From NCBI RefSeq assembly GCF_002142215.1, contig NZ_NAST01000012.1, positions 1 to 64,000 on the forward strand: 64,000 bases of DNA. Reading direction: 5' to 3'. This stretch comes from Gilliamella sp. N-G2. Lineage in GTDB: Bacteria; Pseudomonadota; Gammaproteobacteria; Enterobacterales; Orbaceae. Shown here in pieces: positions 10,174-20,038 of the stretch (the stretch's first letter is position 1; each line of letters opens with the position of its first letter). The position numbers and the translations under genes were made by a program. The notes beneath the pieces are model-generated. The model searched no databases and was not told the origin of the DNA. It was given only the letters and a program-made list of their open reading frames with translations.

Positions 10174-10854
10174 TTAATGATAATTCAACCTATCAACAAT
10201 ATTGGCCATTCGTTTTATTCTTGATGGATGTGAGGTAGGTTGATTTTTAGAATGAATTGGCATTTTTGTTAACATTTTGAGCAAACCAATTGGATCTATA
10301 CTTTCTCGCACTAATAAATTAAAAGCAAAACTATCTGCTTCAACCTCATATTGATGTGAGGTTTCTTCTTTTACAATAATTACAAGTTCATTAGCTTTAT
10401 CAGTAATTTCAATATAAGGAGCTTGTCGAAACAAACTTATCCCATGTTTTAGGGCTATATGAGCCTGTTCATGCGCAAGTACGGCTTGTAACTCATTATC
10501 TTCAAGTAATTTTATTAAACCACTATTTATTCGAATACAACCATTAGCTGTTGACCAAGCATTGGGGTCTGTATCAATATAAACCTTATAGTTTAATTCA
10601 ATATTATTTATTCGTTTTGGTAAACTTTGGGCTATTTTAGATAATCGACGATTAAGATGATGATAATCAGGAGGAATAATCGCTCTATTGTCATTTTCAA
10701 TACATGCTTGTTGACTAATTGCCAATATATCATTTTCCGATAAGCTTTTAACTCCTTCAGGTGAAACAATAGTTGGTGGTATTCTAGTTTGGCTTTGACA
10801 TCCAACCTGCATAAGTATTACAACACATGAGATAAATAAAATAATAGATTTCAA
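10174..10854 (-). CDS. LoiP-like M48 metalloprotease, second copy
   Basis: This is a 226-residue paralogue of the loiP product at 8182-8940. It shares the NYKVYIDTDPNAWSTANGCIR segment, the zinc motif HEQAH (128-132), the glutamate region EVEADSFAF and a closing HPSRIKRMANI, so the catalytic set is intact. The N-terminus is a hydrophobic signal ending MQVGC (C19); glutamine at -3 makes this a weak lipobox, so lipid anchoring is likely but unproved. The start codon appears to be TTG at 10854 with AAGGA about 13 bases upstream, which suggests low expression. It is inverted between queA and tgt. The short C-terminal region and the divergence from LoiP suggest an old duplication. Confidence 0.85.
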   Translation of the reverse strand: MKSIILFISCVVILMQVGCQSQTRIPPTIVSPEGVKSLSENDILAISQQACIENDNRAIIPPDYHHLNRRLSKIAQSLPKRINNIELNYKVYIDTDPNAWSTANGCIRINSGLIKLLEDNELQAVLAHEQAHIALKHGISLFRQAPYIEITDKANELVIIVKEETSHQYEVEADSFAFNLLVRESIDPIGLLKMLTKMPIHSKNQPTSHPSRIKRMANIVDRLNYH

Positions 10855-10885
10855 TGGTTCGAAAATCCTTACAAATATTGTCTAA

Positions 10886-12145
<1,260 letters not shown>

Positions 12146-12165
12146 TAAATTTTATATATCAACTA

Positions 12166-12194
12166 TTGACACATTATAGTTAGCGCAGTATTAT
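12166..12194 (+). promoter_or_regulatory. Promoter of tRNA-Pro
   Basis: TTGACA (12166-12171, full consensus) is followed after 17 bases by TATTAT (12189-12194), then GCGC. The mature tRNA starts 12 bases later. This is the strongest sigma70-type promoter match I found in the window. Confidence 0.82.
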
Positions 12195-12205
12195 GCGCTT
12201 CCTAA

Positions 12206-12282
12206 CGGCGAGTAGCGCAGCTTGGTAGCGCAACTGGTTTGGGACCAGTGGGTCGGAGGTTCGAATCCTCTCTCGCCGACCA
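12206..12282 (+). tRNA. proM: tRNA-Pro (anticodon TGG)
   Basis: This 77-nt tRNA starts CGGCGAG, ends CTCGCCGACCA with encoded CCA, and has anticodon TGG in the loop TTTGGGA. TGG with cmo5U can read all CCN codons. It has its own promoter and terminator. Confidence 0.97.
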
Positions 12283-12293
12283 ATTTAATAAGA

Positions 12294-12321
12294 AAGCCTA
12301 CTCGTTTGAGTGGGCTTTTTT
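12294..12321 (+). terminator. Terminator of tRNA-Pro
   Basis: AAGCCTACTC (12294-12303) pairs with GAGTGGGCTT (12308-12317) with one T-G wobble around GTTT, followed by a T-run. It starts 12 bases after the tRNA. Confidence 0.9.
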
Positions 12322-12388
12322 ATTATAATCACAGATAATCTAATTTAAACTTACAATATTCTCATATACATTTAAATTCCTAGCTAAA

Positions 12389-13420
12389 TTACAAACTTGC
12401 TCTTGAACAAATTGTTGGTTTTAACGTTGATAATTCAAATTTTGAATTCTCCATTTTATTTTTTAATTTATTCAATAATAAATTACCAATATACTCACCT
12501 TTTTTCTTTGAAGGTAGAGAAACAGTTGTGAGCGTTGGAATACTTACCTGACTAAATTCACTATCACCAAATCCACAAACGGCTAATTGGTAAGGAACGC
12601 GAATATGCCGTCTTTGACATTCATAGAGCACACCACAAGCTAGCTCATCGGTAGTACAAACTAATGCATCTAATTCAGGCCAATTCAATACAATATCTGG
12701 CAGTAATTCACTGCCGGTACTAAAATTAGCTGGTTTAGCAGGATTAATTATTCTATGGGTTGGCAAATGATTGTGTAACATAGCTTTATGCCAACCATGT
12801 AACCTTTGTTGAAAAACATGACATTGATGGTCAGCACAAAGTAAACCAATATGGCGATAGCCTTTTTTTATTACATGTTCAGTCAACATACACATTGCTA
12901 AACTATCATCCACTTCGATATGTATATTTGCCACTTCATCATACGACTTACCAATATTGAAAGTAGGAATCGTTTTATTGTTTAATATTTTTTCAACAAA
13001 ATCATCATTTTCAATATAAAAGAGCAATATCGCTTCAAGATTATTACTATAGAGAGTATCTAATAGTTGTGATTCACGTTTATAGAAATAATAAGATTCA
13101 AATATAACTGTGGTATAACCTTCTTTGAGTAAATATGCTTGCAGTGAATTAAGGGCTATGCGGGTTGAATCTTCATAAATTTTTGTAGTAATAACAGCAA
13201 TAACTTTATTGGCTGAAGCGGATGCTAGCAAGCTAGCTGCAATATTAGGTTTATAGCCTAATGTCTCAACAGCTAATTGGATTTTTTGGCGCAGTTTATC
13301 CGACACCTTATCTGGCGTTCGTAATGCTCTTGAAACAGTCATCGTACCAACACCAGCATATTTAGCGACGTCAAATAAAGTAGTTTGACCTGTACTCCTG
13401 CGTTTTTTGGTATCTTGCAT
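12389..13420 (-). CDS. LacI/GalR-family transcriptional regulator
   Basis: This 343-residue regulator has an N-terminal helix-turn-helix (TLFDVAKYAGVGTMTVSRAL) with the usual hinge helix region (PNIAASLLAS) and a periplasmic-binding-protein-like effector domain, including VCTTDELACGVLYECQ and VCGFGDSEFSQ. The ATG at 13420 gives a canonical start; the frame also begins at a TTG 12 bases upstream. It is divergent from the ascorbate-family PTS genes starting at 13737, and a perfect LacI-type palindrome lies between them, so it most likely represses that operon in response to its substrate or a phosphorylated product. In E. coli the ula genes are instead controlled by a DeoR-type repressor, UlaR. 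Confidence 0.92.
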   Translation of the reverse strand: MQDTKKRRSTGQTTLFDVAKYAGVGTMTVSRALRTPDKVSDKLRQKIQLAVETLGYKPNIAASLLASASANKVIAVITTKIYEDSTRIALNSLQAYLLKEGYTTVIFESYYFYKRESQLLDTLYSNNLEAILLFYIENDDFVEKILNNKTIPTFNIGKSYDEVANIHIEVDDSLAMCMLTEHVIKKGYRHIGLLCADHQCHVFQQRLHGWHKAMLHNHLPTHRIINPAKPANFSTGSELLPDIVLNWPELDALVCTTDELACGVLYECQRRHIRVPYQLAVCGFGDSEFSQVSIPTLTTVSLPSKKKGEYIGNLLLNKLKNKMENSKFELSTLKPTICSRASL

Positions 13421-13626
13421 ATTCGATCTCAACTAGAGCTAACCAGTAATTAAATGTATACTACAAAAATTAAAAATACAAATAATTACAACATGTTAAT
13501 TAATTAACTTAAATGTTTAATCAAAATAATGAGATTATTATAATATTATGCTATTACTATTTTTTTTCAAATATGTATTAAAAATGCTATCTAAATCACA
13601 AAATAGAAAAATTATTCACGAAAAAA

Positions 13627-13640
13627 TGATAGCGCTATCA
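13627..13640. promoter_or_regulatory. LacI-family operator palindrome
   Basis: TGATAGCGCTATCA is a perfect 14-bp palindrome with a central CG, the hallmark of LacI/GalR operators. It lies 97 bases before the PTS IIA start, in a 316-base intergenic region (13421-13736) that is otherwise AT-rich and contains no gene I can support. The right half continues as TATCACAT, which also resembles a CRP half-site. Confidence 0.75.
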
Positions 13641-13736
13641 CATTTTTGTTCTTTTTGAATTATTATTGTTAGCCAATGTGTTAATTTTCTATTATCGTAA
13701 TATTAACAAATAATAAATCAGTTTTTCGGAGGTAAA

Positions 13737-14180
13737 ATGTTAAATCAATGGCTAACGGGTCAAACTGTAAAGATTGTTGATTCAGTGAAAGATTGGAAAG
13801 AAGCAATTAAGCTTTGCGCTGCTCCATTATTAGAGAACAAATCAATAACACCAAACTATATTGATGCTATCTTTCAATTGCATGAATCTATCGGTCCTTA
13901 CTATGTATTAGCACCGGGAATTGCAATGCCTCATGCCAGACCCGAACAAGGGGTAAATAATTTAGGTTTATCGATGTTATTAGTTAAAAATGGCGTTAAT
14001 TTTAATTCAGAAGAAAATGACCCTGTTTATTTAATTACTTTGCTGGCCGCTAGTGATAGCACTAGTCACATCGAAATGTTAACTCAGTTAGCATCATTAT
14101 TCGCTGAATCAGATGATGTTAATACAATTTTTAATGCTAAAAATAGCGATGAAATTTTAACAGTAATTGATCGTTATTAA
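13737..14180 (+). CDS. Ascorbate-family PTS EIIA component
   Basis: This 147-residue cytoplasmic protein accepts phosphate from HPr and passes it to the IIB protein encoded next. It belongs to the mannitol/fructose-type IIA fold; the phosphorylated histidine is H66 in APGIAMPHARPE. CGGAGGT precedes the ATG strongly. It is the first of three same-strand genes (IIA-IIB-IIC, gaps 31 and 15 bases). It resembles UlaC in family, but since the substrate is unproved I give no symbol. Confidence 0.92.
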   Translation: MLNQWLTGQTVKIVDSVKDWKEAIKLCAAPLLENKSITPNYIDAIFQLHESIGPYYVLAPGIAMPHARPEQGVNNLGLSMLLVKNGVNFNSEENDPVYLITLLAASDSTSHIEMLTQLASLFAESDDVNTIFNAKNSDEILTVIDRY

Positions 14181-14211
14181 ATTCAAATCAATTAATAGAA
14201 GGATAAATAAT

Positions 14212-14484
14212 ATGAAAATTATGGCAGTTTGTGGTTCTGGGCTTGGTAGTAGCTTCATGGTTGAAATGAATATCAAAAAAGTACTCAAAAAATTAAACAT
14301 TGATGCAGAAGTAACACATGCAGATCTCGCCTCCGCCACACCAGAACAAGCGGATCTTTTTGTGATGACTAAAGATCTAGCAGCAAGCTCTGGCATTCCA
14401 CAAGATAAATTAGTAGTTTTAAATAATATTATTGATATCAACGATTTAGAACAGAAACTCGTTGAGCACTTTAATAAAGCCTAA
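14212..14484 (+). CDS. Ascorbate-family PTS EIIB component
   Basis: This 90-residue protein has the phosphocysteine loop VCGSGLGSS with C7 near its start, typical of lactose/ascorbate-type IIB proteins. It phosphorylates the sugar bound to the membrane IIC. I chose the ATG at 14212, which follows AGAAGGA and gives a family-length protein; the upstream extension has no support. It resembles UlaB. Confidence 0.93.
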   Translation: MKIMAVCGSGLGSSFMVEMNIKKVLKKLNIDAEVTHADLASATPEQADLFVMTKDLAASSGIPQDKLVVLNNIIDINDLEQKLVEHFNKA

Positions 14485-14499
14485 TTATGAGGTATTGCT

Positions 14500-15858
14500 A
14501 TGATTCAAGAAGTAATTAAATTCGTTGTTGATATTTTAAAAGTACCAGCAATACTCGTTGGTCTAATTGCTATGGTTGGGTTATTAGCACAACGAAAATC
14601 ATTTGCTGATACAGTTAAAGGAACGGTTAAAACAATTTTAGGATTTTTAGTATTAGGTGGTGGTGCAACAGTTTTAATCAGTGCAATTACTCCATTAGGA
14701 TTAATGTTTGAAGAAGCTTTTAAACTTCAAGGTATCATCCCTAATAATGAAGCTATCGTTTCAATGGCATTAAATGAATATGGTACAGCAACAGCATTAA
14801 TTATGGCATTCGGCATGGTGGCCAATATTGTAGTTGCTAGGTTCACATGTTTAAAATATATTTTTCTAACTGGCCATCATACTTTTTATATGGCATGTAT
14901 GATCAGTATTATTTTGACCGTTGCTGGATTTGAAGGTTGGCAATTAGTATTTACTGGTTCATTAGTTCTCGGCTTGATCATGGCATTCTTCCCAGCTTTA
15001 GCCCAACCACAAATGCGAAAAATAACTGGCAATGATGATGTTGCATTCGGTCATTTCGGTACCTTAGGTTATGTATTAGCGGGTTGGCTTGGTTCAGCAT
15101 TTGGTAAAGGCTCTCGTTCTACTGAAGAAATGAATTTACCGAAAAACTTAAGTTTTTTACGTGATAGTTCAATCTCTATTTCATTAACGATGATGGTTAT
15201 CTATTTAATTTTAGCGATATTTGCTGGCCCTGATTATATTCAAGAAAACTTAAGTAAGGGAGATAATTATTTAGTTTATGCCATTATTGAAGCCATCACA
15301 TTTGCAGCAGGTGTATTCATTATCCTTCAAGGGGTTAGACTGATTTTAGCCGAAATTGTTCCTGCATTTACTGGCTTCTCAGAAAAATTAGTGCCAAATG
15401 CAAAACCAGCTTTAGACTGTCCGGTTGTTTTCCCTTATGCACCAAATGCAGTATTAATTGGCTTTTTATTTAGTTTTCTTGGTGGATTAGTTGGATTATT
15501 TGTATTAGGACAACTAAATGCTGTGCTTATTTTACCTGGTGTTGTCCCTCATTTCTTCTGTGGTGCAACTGCGGGGGTGTTTGGTAATGCTATGGGTGGC
15601 CGTCGAGGTGCAATGCTTGGTGCTTTTGCTAATGGCTTATTAGTTACATTCTTACCAGTACTTTTATTACCAGTTTTAGGGTCACTTGGCTTTTCTAACA
15701 CAACTTTCTCTGATGTAGACTTCTGTGGTGTAGGAATTATTCTGGGCAATATGGCTAAATGGTTCAATAAAGATATTATTATGGGAATCTTCATTGCTAT
15801 TTTTTGTTTATTAGTTGTACATAATGTGTTAACAAAACCTAAACAAGTTAAAGAATAA
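14500..15858 (+). CDS. Ascorbate-family PTS EIIC permease
   Basis: This 452-residue inner-membrane protein is of the UlaA (SgaT) type, with about eleven hydrophobic segments; E. coli UlaA has 465 residues. Conserved-looking stretches include FLTGHHTFYMACM, FGHFGTLGYVLAGWLGS and PHFFCGATAGVFGNAMGGRRGA. TGAGGT precedes the ATG. None of the ascorbate catabolic genes (ulaD, ulaE, ulaF, ulaG) is beside it; the unit ends at a terminator. The substrate may therefore be L-ascorbate with distant enzymes, or another sugar acid or pentitol. Confidence 0.92.
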   Translation: MIQEVIKFVVDILKVPAILVGLIAMVGLLAQRKSFADTVKGTVKTILGFLVLGGGATVLISAITPLGLMFEEAFKLQGIIPNNEAIVSMALNEYGTATALIMAFGMVANIVVARFTCLKYIFLTGHHTFYMACMISIILTVAGFEGWQLVFTGSLVLGLIMAFFPALAQPQMRKITGNDDVAFGHFGTLGYVLAGWLGSAFGKGSRSTEEMNLPKNLSFLRDSSISISLTMMVIYLILAIFAGPDYIQENLSKGDNYLVYAIIEAITFAAGVFIILQGVRLILAEIVPAFTGFSEKLVPNAKPALDCPVVFPYAPNAVLIGFLFSFLGGLVGLFVLGQLNAVLILPGVVPHFFCGATAGVFGNAMGGRRGAMLGAFANGLLVTFLPVLLLPVLGSLGFSNTTFSDVDFCGVGIILGNMAKWFNKDIIMGIFIAIFCLLVVHNVLTKPKQVKE

Positions 15859-15884
15859 AAATAAGTTATTATTTTTTTATAAAG

Positions 15885-15904
15885 GCCAGACTTGCTAGTC
15901 TGGC
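15885..15904 (+). terminator. Terminator of the ascorbate-family PTS operon
   Basis: GCCAGACT (15885-15892) and AGTCTGGC (15897-15904) form an 8-bp stem with loop TGCT, followed by AATTTT. Confidence 0.88.
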
Positions 15905-16031
15905 AATTTTATCACTTCATCACCCCACATCTTAGTCAATCAATTATCGGTAATAAAGTTTATTCAATATACATGACTTGCTAATAGGTTTAAAATCATT
16001 GAACAAATATGGTTTTTTAAAGGAATAAATA

Positions 16032-16577
16032 ATGACCAATAGTCTAAATGCTACGATTGATGTCAATCAACATCTTTGTTTAGCACCAGCAAATAATCAA
16101 TATGCATCAGATATTTATAATATTATCACTAGCAATAGAGAGTACTTTAGTCAATTTATGGCATGGCCTATATTTGTGAAAAACCAAGCGGATACAGAGC
16201 TGTTTTTAAATTCTTGTTGGTTAAAACATCAACAGAATGAAAGCAAAACCTATGTCATTTTATTAAAAGGTCAAGCTATTGGATTACTATCTTTTAATCA
16301 GATTGATAAAAATAATAAAACAGCTTATATCGGTTATTGGCTAGATAGCTCAAAACAGGGCAATGGAATTATGACCGTCGCAATCAATGCATTAATAAAG
16401 CATTACGCTATGCAAAAAATAATTAGACGATTTGTCATTAAATGCGCAGTTAATAACGAGAAAAGTAATGCTATAGCCAAACGTTGTGGTTTTAGTTACG
16501 AAGGCACCCTAAAACAAGCTGAATATATTAATGGAACTTTTCACGATCAAAATATTTATGGTTTGATTGCTAATTAG
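16032..16577 (+). CDS. GNAT acetyltransferase, RimJ/RimL-like
   Basis: This 181-residue cytoplasmic protein resembles the RimJ/RimL branch of GNAT N-acetyltransferases, which acetylate ribosomal protein N-termini or small amines. The acetyl-CoA region is seen as YWLDSSKQGNGIMTVAINALI, and AKRCGFSYEGTLKQAEYINGTFHDQNIYGLI is the characteristic C-terminal part. AAAGGAAT precedes the ATG. It stands alone between two terminators. The target cannot be told from the sequence. Confidence 0.85.
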   Translation: MTNSLNATIDVNQHLCLAPANNQYASDIYNIITSNREYFSQFMAWPIFVKNQADTELFLNSCWLKHQQNESKTYVILLKGQAIGLLSFNQIDKNNKTAYIGYWLDSSKQGNGIMTVAINALIKHYAMQKIIRRFVIKCAVNNEKSNAIAKRCGFSYEGTLKQAEYINGTFHDQNIYGLIAN

Positions 16578-16598
16578 GTTTAATTATTTGGTTATAAA

Positions 16599-16620
16599 AA
16601 AACCGACCTCTGTCGGTTTT
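16599..16620. terminator. Bidirectional terminator
   Basis: AAAACCGAC (16599-16607) and GTCGGTTTT (16612-16620) pair around CTCT between the acetyltransferase and the convergent permease gene. A/T tails on both sides suit termination in both directions. Confidence 0.9.
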
Positions 16621-16653
16621 GATTAACAATTGTTGAATAAATATGCTTAACGA

Positions 16654-18102
16654 TTATTTGATTACAAAATAACCGTAGGCAATTAAACCTAAAACAATAA
16701 TAATTGAAGATATTGCAATCATATACTTGGTTTTAAACTGGTATTTCTTTACTTCACCAAGTGAAAGTTCAATATGTTTATTTTTATTATCAAAATAGTA
16801 ATAAAGAGGTAAACCAATTAAAGTTAACACAATTGAAGCTATCCCATTTACTGTTTGGTGAATTAACATACCATATATAACATAGCCAGCGCCTAAAATA
16901 GCGATAAGAGGAATAACTGGGTAACCAATGACTTTATAAGGTCTTGGGATATCAGCAAATTTTTTCCTCGCGATAATTACCCCAATAAACGTCAATAGAT
17001 AAAAAACCCAAATAGAGAACATCGATATTTCAGATAAACGATCAGCATCAAGCAGGGTTGAATAAAGGAATGAAAAAACAACCAATATAATAATTGCATT
17101 TACTGGTGAACGGCTATCGTCATCAATAGTACTTAAAAATTTTGCTCCAATGATGGTTCCTCGCTCTCCCATACTAAAAATAGTTCGAGATAAGGTCATG
17201 ATATAACCATTAATACCACCAAGAATTGAAACCATTATACCCACAGCAACTAAATTACCGCCTAAATGTCCAAACATGCGTTGTGACGCAACTGCTGAAG
17301 CGTCATGCCCAAGCGTAACCATTTCTTGTACCGGAAATATCTTAAATAACGCAATATTGATACAAGCATAAACAATCACTAAAAATATTATGCCGAGAAT
17401 AATTGCTTTAGGTAATACTTTTGATGGATTACGAATTTCACCAGCAACAGATGCAACCTGCGCCCATCCATCATAAGCAAATAGTGTTGCCAATATTGCA
17501 ACTGCAAATGGTGCATAAGTTTCAATACTTTGTCCACTAGCACTAAATAATGCAACTTGACCATTACCTTTCCATAATCCAAATATTGCTAACAACAAAA
17601 TTGGAACAAGTTTACAAAAGGTAGCAATAGTTTGTAGATATCCAGCCTGTTTTACGCCAATTGAATTAATGCATGCAATAAGCCCCAAAACACCAGCGCT
17701 TACCGCCATACGATAGGCATCATTGATCCCAAATAATAAACAAAATACAGAACTAAAATAACCAACCAAAGCCCCAACTAAGGATGGAGCAAAAAGTACA
17801 GTGATCATCCAACCATATAAATGAGAAACTTTAGCACCATAAATTTTTTCTAAATAAACCAGCATGCCCCCAGTTTTCGGGAACATAACCCCTAGTTCAC
17901 ATAACGTTAAACCACCACAAATTGAAAAAACTCCACCAATAATCCACGCTAACAAAGCAAAATTATAATCGCCAGCGACTTCCAATACAGCAGGTGGTTT
18001 CATAAATGCACCAGCGCCTAAAACCATTCCAACAACTAGTGATAATGCAGAAACTAAACCAAGATCTTTCCGCAAATTATTCTCTAAATTGTGTTCAGAC
18101 AT
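16654..18102 (-). CDS. APC-family amino acid permease
   Basis: This 482-residue inner-membrane protein has about twelve hydrophobic segments and the APC signature near its start (LSLVVGMVLGAGAFMKPPAV). The pattern resembles the LAT-type branch, which includes the SteT serine/threonine exchanger: early PKTGGMLVYLEKIYG, then FAYDGWAQVASVAGEIRNPSKVLPKAI in the central region. A substrate among neutral amino acids is inferred only. AGAGGTT precedes the ATG. It is a single gene upstream of adhP on the same strand, with about 170 bases and a terminator between them. Confidence 0.85.
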   Translation of the reverse strand: MSEHNLENNLRKDLGLVSALSLVVGMVLGAGAFMKPPAVLEVAGDYNFALLAWIIGGVFSICGGLTLCELGVMFPKTGGMLVYLEKIYGAKVSHLYGWMITVLFAPSLVGALVGYFSSVFCLLFGINDAYRMAVSAGVLGLIACINSIGVKQAGYLQTIATFCKLVPILLLAIFGLWKGNGQVALFSASGQSIETYAPFAVAILATLFAYDGWAQVASVAGEIRNPSKVLPKAIILGIIFLVIVYACINIALFKIFPVQEMVTLGHDASAVASQRMFGHLGGNLVAVGIMVSILGGINGYIMTLSRTIFSMGERGTIIGAKFLSTIDDDSRSPVNAIIILVVFSFLYSTLLDADRLSEISMFSIWVFYLLTFIGVIIARKKFADIPRPYKVIGYPVIPLIAILGAGYVIYGMLIHQTVNGIASIVLTLIGLPLYYYFDNKNKHIELSLGEVKKYQFKTKYMIAISSIIIVLGLIAYGYFVIK

Positions 18103-18227
18103 AAATAACCTCTTAAACTGATCAATAAAGCAAAATTTGCCTATAATAGGACTTTATTTATAAAAAACAAGCACGATTAATTTTAATAGAAAAAAAGCTT
18201 TCCAAATCAGAAGTTACTGTCAATAAA

Positions 18228-18250
18228 AAAGTCAGCATAAAGCTGACTTT
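18228..18250 (-). terminator. Terminator of adhP
   Basis: AAAGTCAGC (18228-18236) and GCTGACTTT (18242-18250) pair around ATAAA. A-rich sequence at 18223-18230 gives a U-tract on the minus-strand transcript. Confidence 0.88.
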
Positions 18251-18275
18251 CAATAAGTTAATTATGTAATAATTA

Positions 18276-19307
18276 CTATTTTTTCTTCATTTTCATATCA
18301 ATAACCATACGACCACGAATTTTACCTGCTTTCATTTCGTCGATCATATCATTGATATCTTCAAGAGGACGTTTTTCTACAATTGGCACAACTTTACCTT
18401 CAGCACTAAAACGAAAGGCTTCCGCTAAATCTTCACGAGTACCAACTAATGAGCCGAGCACTTGAATACCATCTAGTACTGTCTTAGGAATACTTAAATC
18501 CATTGTTTCAGAAGGTAAACCCAATGCAACAACGCGACCTAATGGACGTACAGAACCAATAGCCTGATTAAATGCTGTTTTAGTAACTGAAGTGACCACC
18601 GCACCATGCACACCACCATCGGTATGTTCTTTTATGTAGGCACCAACATCAGCCACTTTTTTAGGATTAACCACTAAATCAGCGCCAAGTTTCTTACACA
18701 ACTCTAGCTGACTATCACTGTTACTAATCGCAACAACTTTATTGTTGAAAACATTTTTACCATATTCGATAGCCAAAGTACCAAGCCCACCAATACCAAA
18801 TACGGCTAACCATTGGCCTGGTTTAGTATCGGCTACTTTTATGCCTTTATAAGTAGTCACCCCAGCACAAGTCACACTAGTTGCTTGGGCTGGATCAAGT
18901 CCATCGGGGACTTTTACCGCATAATCAGCTTTGACAATACATTGTTCAGCCATACCACCATCGACACTATAACCTGAGTTTAAAGCACTTCGGCAAAATG
19001 TTTCGTTACCCGATATACAATATTCACAGGTACCACAACCTGCATGGAACCATGCAATACTAACACGATCTCCAACCTTCAAACTTTTTACATCAGGTGC
19101 AATTTTAGTCACAATACCCACACCTTCATGGCCAATTACTCGACCAGGTTTTTTACCGAAATCGCCAGCAGCGACATGAAGATCAGTATGACAAAGCCCA
19201 CAATACTCAACCTCAACTAAAGCTTCTCCTGCCTCTAATGGGCGAACAGGAATATCTTTAATTTCAACTTGACCATCGCATTCTTGTCTAATAACTGCAG
19301 CTTTCAT
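18276..19307 (-). CDS. adhP: Zinc-dependent alcohol dehydrogenase AdhP
   Basis: AdhP interconverts ethanol (or other primary alcohols) and aldehyde with NAD+. The 343 residues (E. coli: 336) contain the catalytic zinc ligands in [10 protein letters not shown] and GHEGVG, the structural zinc cysteines in [15 protein letters not shown], and the NAD-binding glycines in [18 protein letters not shown] precedes the ATG. It is monocistronic. It complements AdhE (865-3561), which makes ethanol from acetyl-CoA; AdhP is usually thought to act in the oxidative direction or on other alcohols. Confidence 0.95.
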   Translation of the reverse strand: MKAAVIRQECDGQVEIKDIPVRPLEAGEALVEVEYCGLCHTDLHVAAGDFGKKPGRVIGHEGVGIVTKIAPDVKSLKVGDRVSIAWFHAGCGTCEYCISGNETFCRSALNSGYSVDGGMAEQCIVKADYAVKVPDGLDPAQATSVTCAGVTTYKGIKVADTKPGQWLAVFGIGGLGTLAIEYGKNVFNNKVVAISNSDSQLELCKKLGADLVVNPKKVADVGAYIKEHTDGGVHGAVVTSVTKTAFNQAIGSVRPLGRVVALGLPSETMDLSIPKTVLDGIQVLGSLVGTREDLAEAFRFSAEGKVVPIVEKRPLEDINDMIDEMKAGKIRGRMVIDMKMKKK

Positions 19308-19459
19308 TTGTTTCTCCTAAAATAAATACAATTTAAAAATATCACTGGTTTCATTTTAAACTATTTATTTAGAAAAAATATGCGCTATTTCACATTTATC
19401 AATAAAAATGAGAATTATTCATTATTCCTTTCTATGTACACTCTTAAATTGTTAAATAG

Positions 19460-19738
19460 CAAACCTTGATAATTATAAAGGTCCAACTAATTGGATTCAT
19501 AACCAAACATATTCCTAAAAATAATATAAATATGCGATATCGACATCTCTCATCTTTACTAAAAATTTTTATAGTTATAGATGGAAGGCTTGTATTACGC
19601 CAACAATGGTATATTTCAGCTATTCCGTGCATCGTAATATTATTAACTGTTTTATTGACCTCATTAGTTGGTCAAGGAATAAATGATGTAATCATGGGAT
19701 TACTGCGTGATGTGTTACTACATTTCAAGGAGAGATAA
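19460..19738 (+). pseudogene. Remnant of an Opp/Nik-type ABC transporter permease
   Basis: The frame ending at 19738 reads FITKHIPKN and later RQQWYISAIPCIVILLTVLL followed by LVGQGINDVI. The pattern W..(I)P...ILLTVL....L.G.G(I)(N/R)D is the typical C-terminus of OppC/DppC/NikC permeases, and HIPKN recalls the HILPN box after their EAA loop. The N-terminal two-thirds of such a protein is missing. The region 19308-19459, before it, is the adhP upstream area and shows no gene. I read this as a degraded gene; the frame has an ATG, but the protein could not work as a transporter. Confidence 0.65.
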
Positions 19739-19768
19739 ATTTCAACGGTAATAATTTTCCCTATACAA

Positions 19769-19936
19769 ATGAGTACAATCCTTAGGGAGAATATTGGTAT
19801 GGTATTTCAAGATCCCATGACAGTATTAAATCTATTTATTAACAACTTACCGGTTGGTGTGGTATACATACTTTGTATGAACTTAATAACAGTGACTTCG
19901 CAGCAGGATTACAGCGCAGTGTTAAAGCTGGTGTAA
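19769..19936 (+). pseudogene. Remnant of an Opp/Nik-type ABC ATPase
   Basis: Translation from 19769 gives RENIGMVFQDPMTVLNLF, closely resembling the Q-loop of peptide/nickel ABC ATPases (typical form MIFQDPMTSLNP). Walker A upstream and the signature and Walker B motifs downstream are absent, and the frame stops after 55 codons. It follows the permease remnant in the order expected for such operons (permease, then ATPase), which supports both calls. Confidence 0.65.
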
Positions 19937-19968
19937 TACGAACAGTTGAGCTTGGCAAGAATCAGTGA
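19843..19968 (+). pseudogene. Third gene remnant, unidentified
   Basis: In a different frame, 19843-19968 reads TLYELNNSDFAAGLQRSVKA and VIRTVELGKNQ before a TGA. The sequence looks like genuine protein rather than random AT-rich translation and overlaps the ATPase remnant in another frame, so it is probably the tail of a neighbouring gene fused by deletion. I do not recognise the family. Confidence 0.4.
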
Positions 19969-19985
19969 AATAGTCTAAATATGAT

Positions 19986-20018
19986 TTTTGAGGAACATGA
20001 AAAAACTGTTCCTCAAAA
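19986..20018. terminator. Strong hairpin at the end of the decayed locus
   Basis: TTTTGAGGAACA (19986-19997) pairs perfectly with TGTTCCTCAAAA (20007-20018), followed on the plus strand by TTTTCTTTT. It would end plus-strand transcripts of the decayed genes and can also end the convergent MFS gene. Confidence 0.85.
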
Positions 20019-20038
20019 TTTTCTTTTCCTATCAGAAG

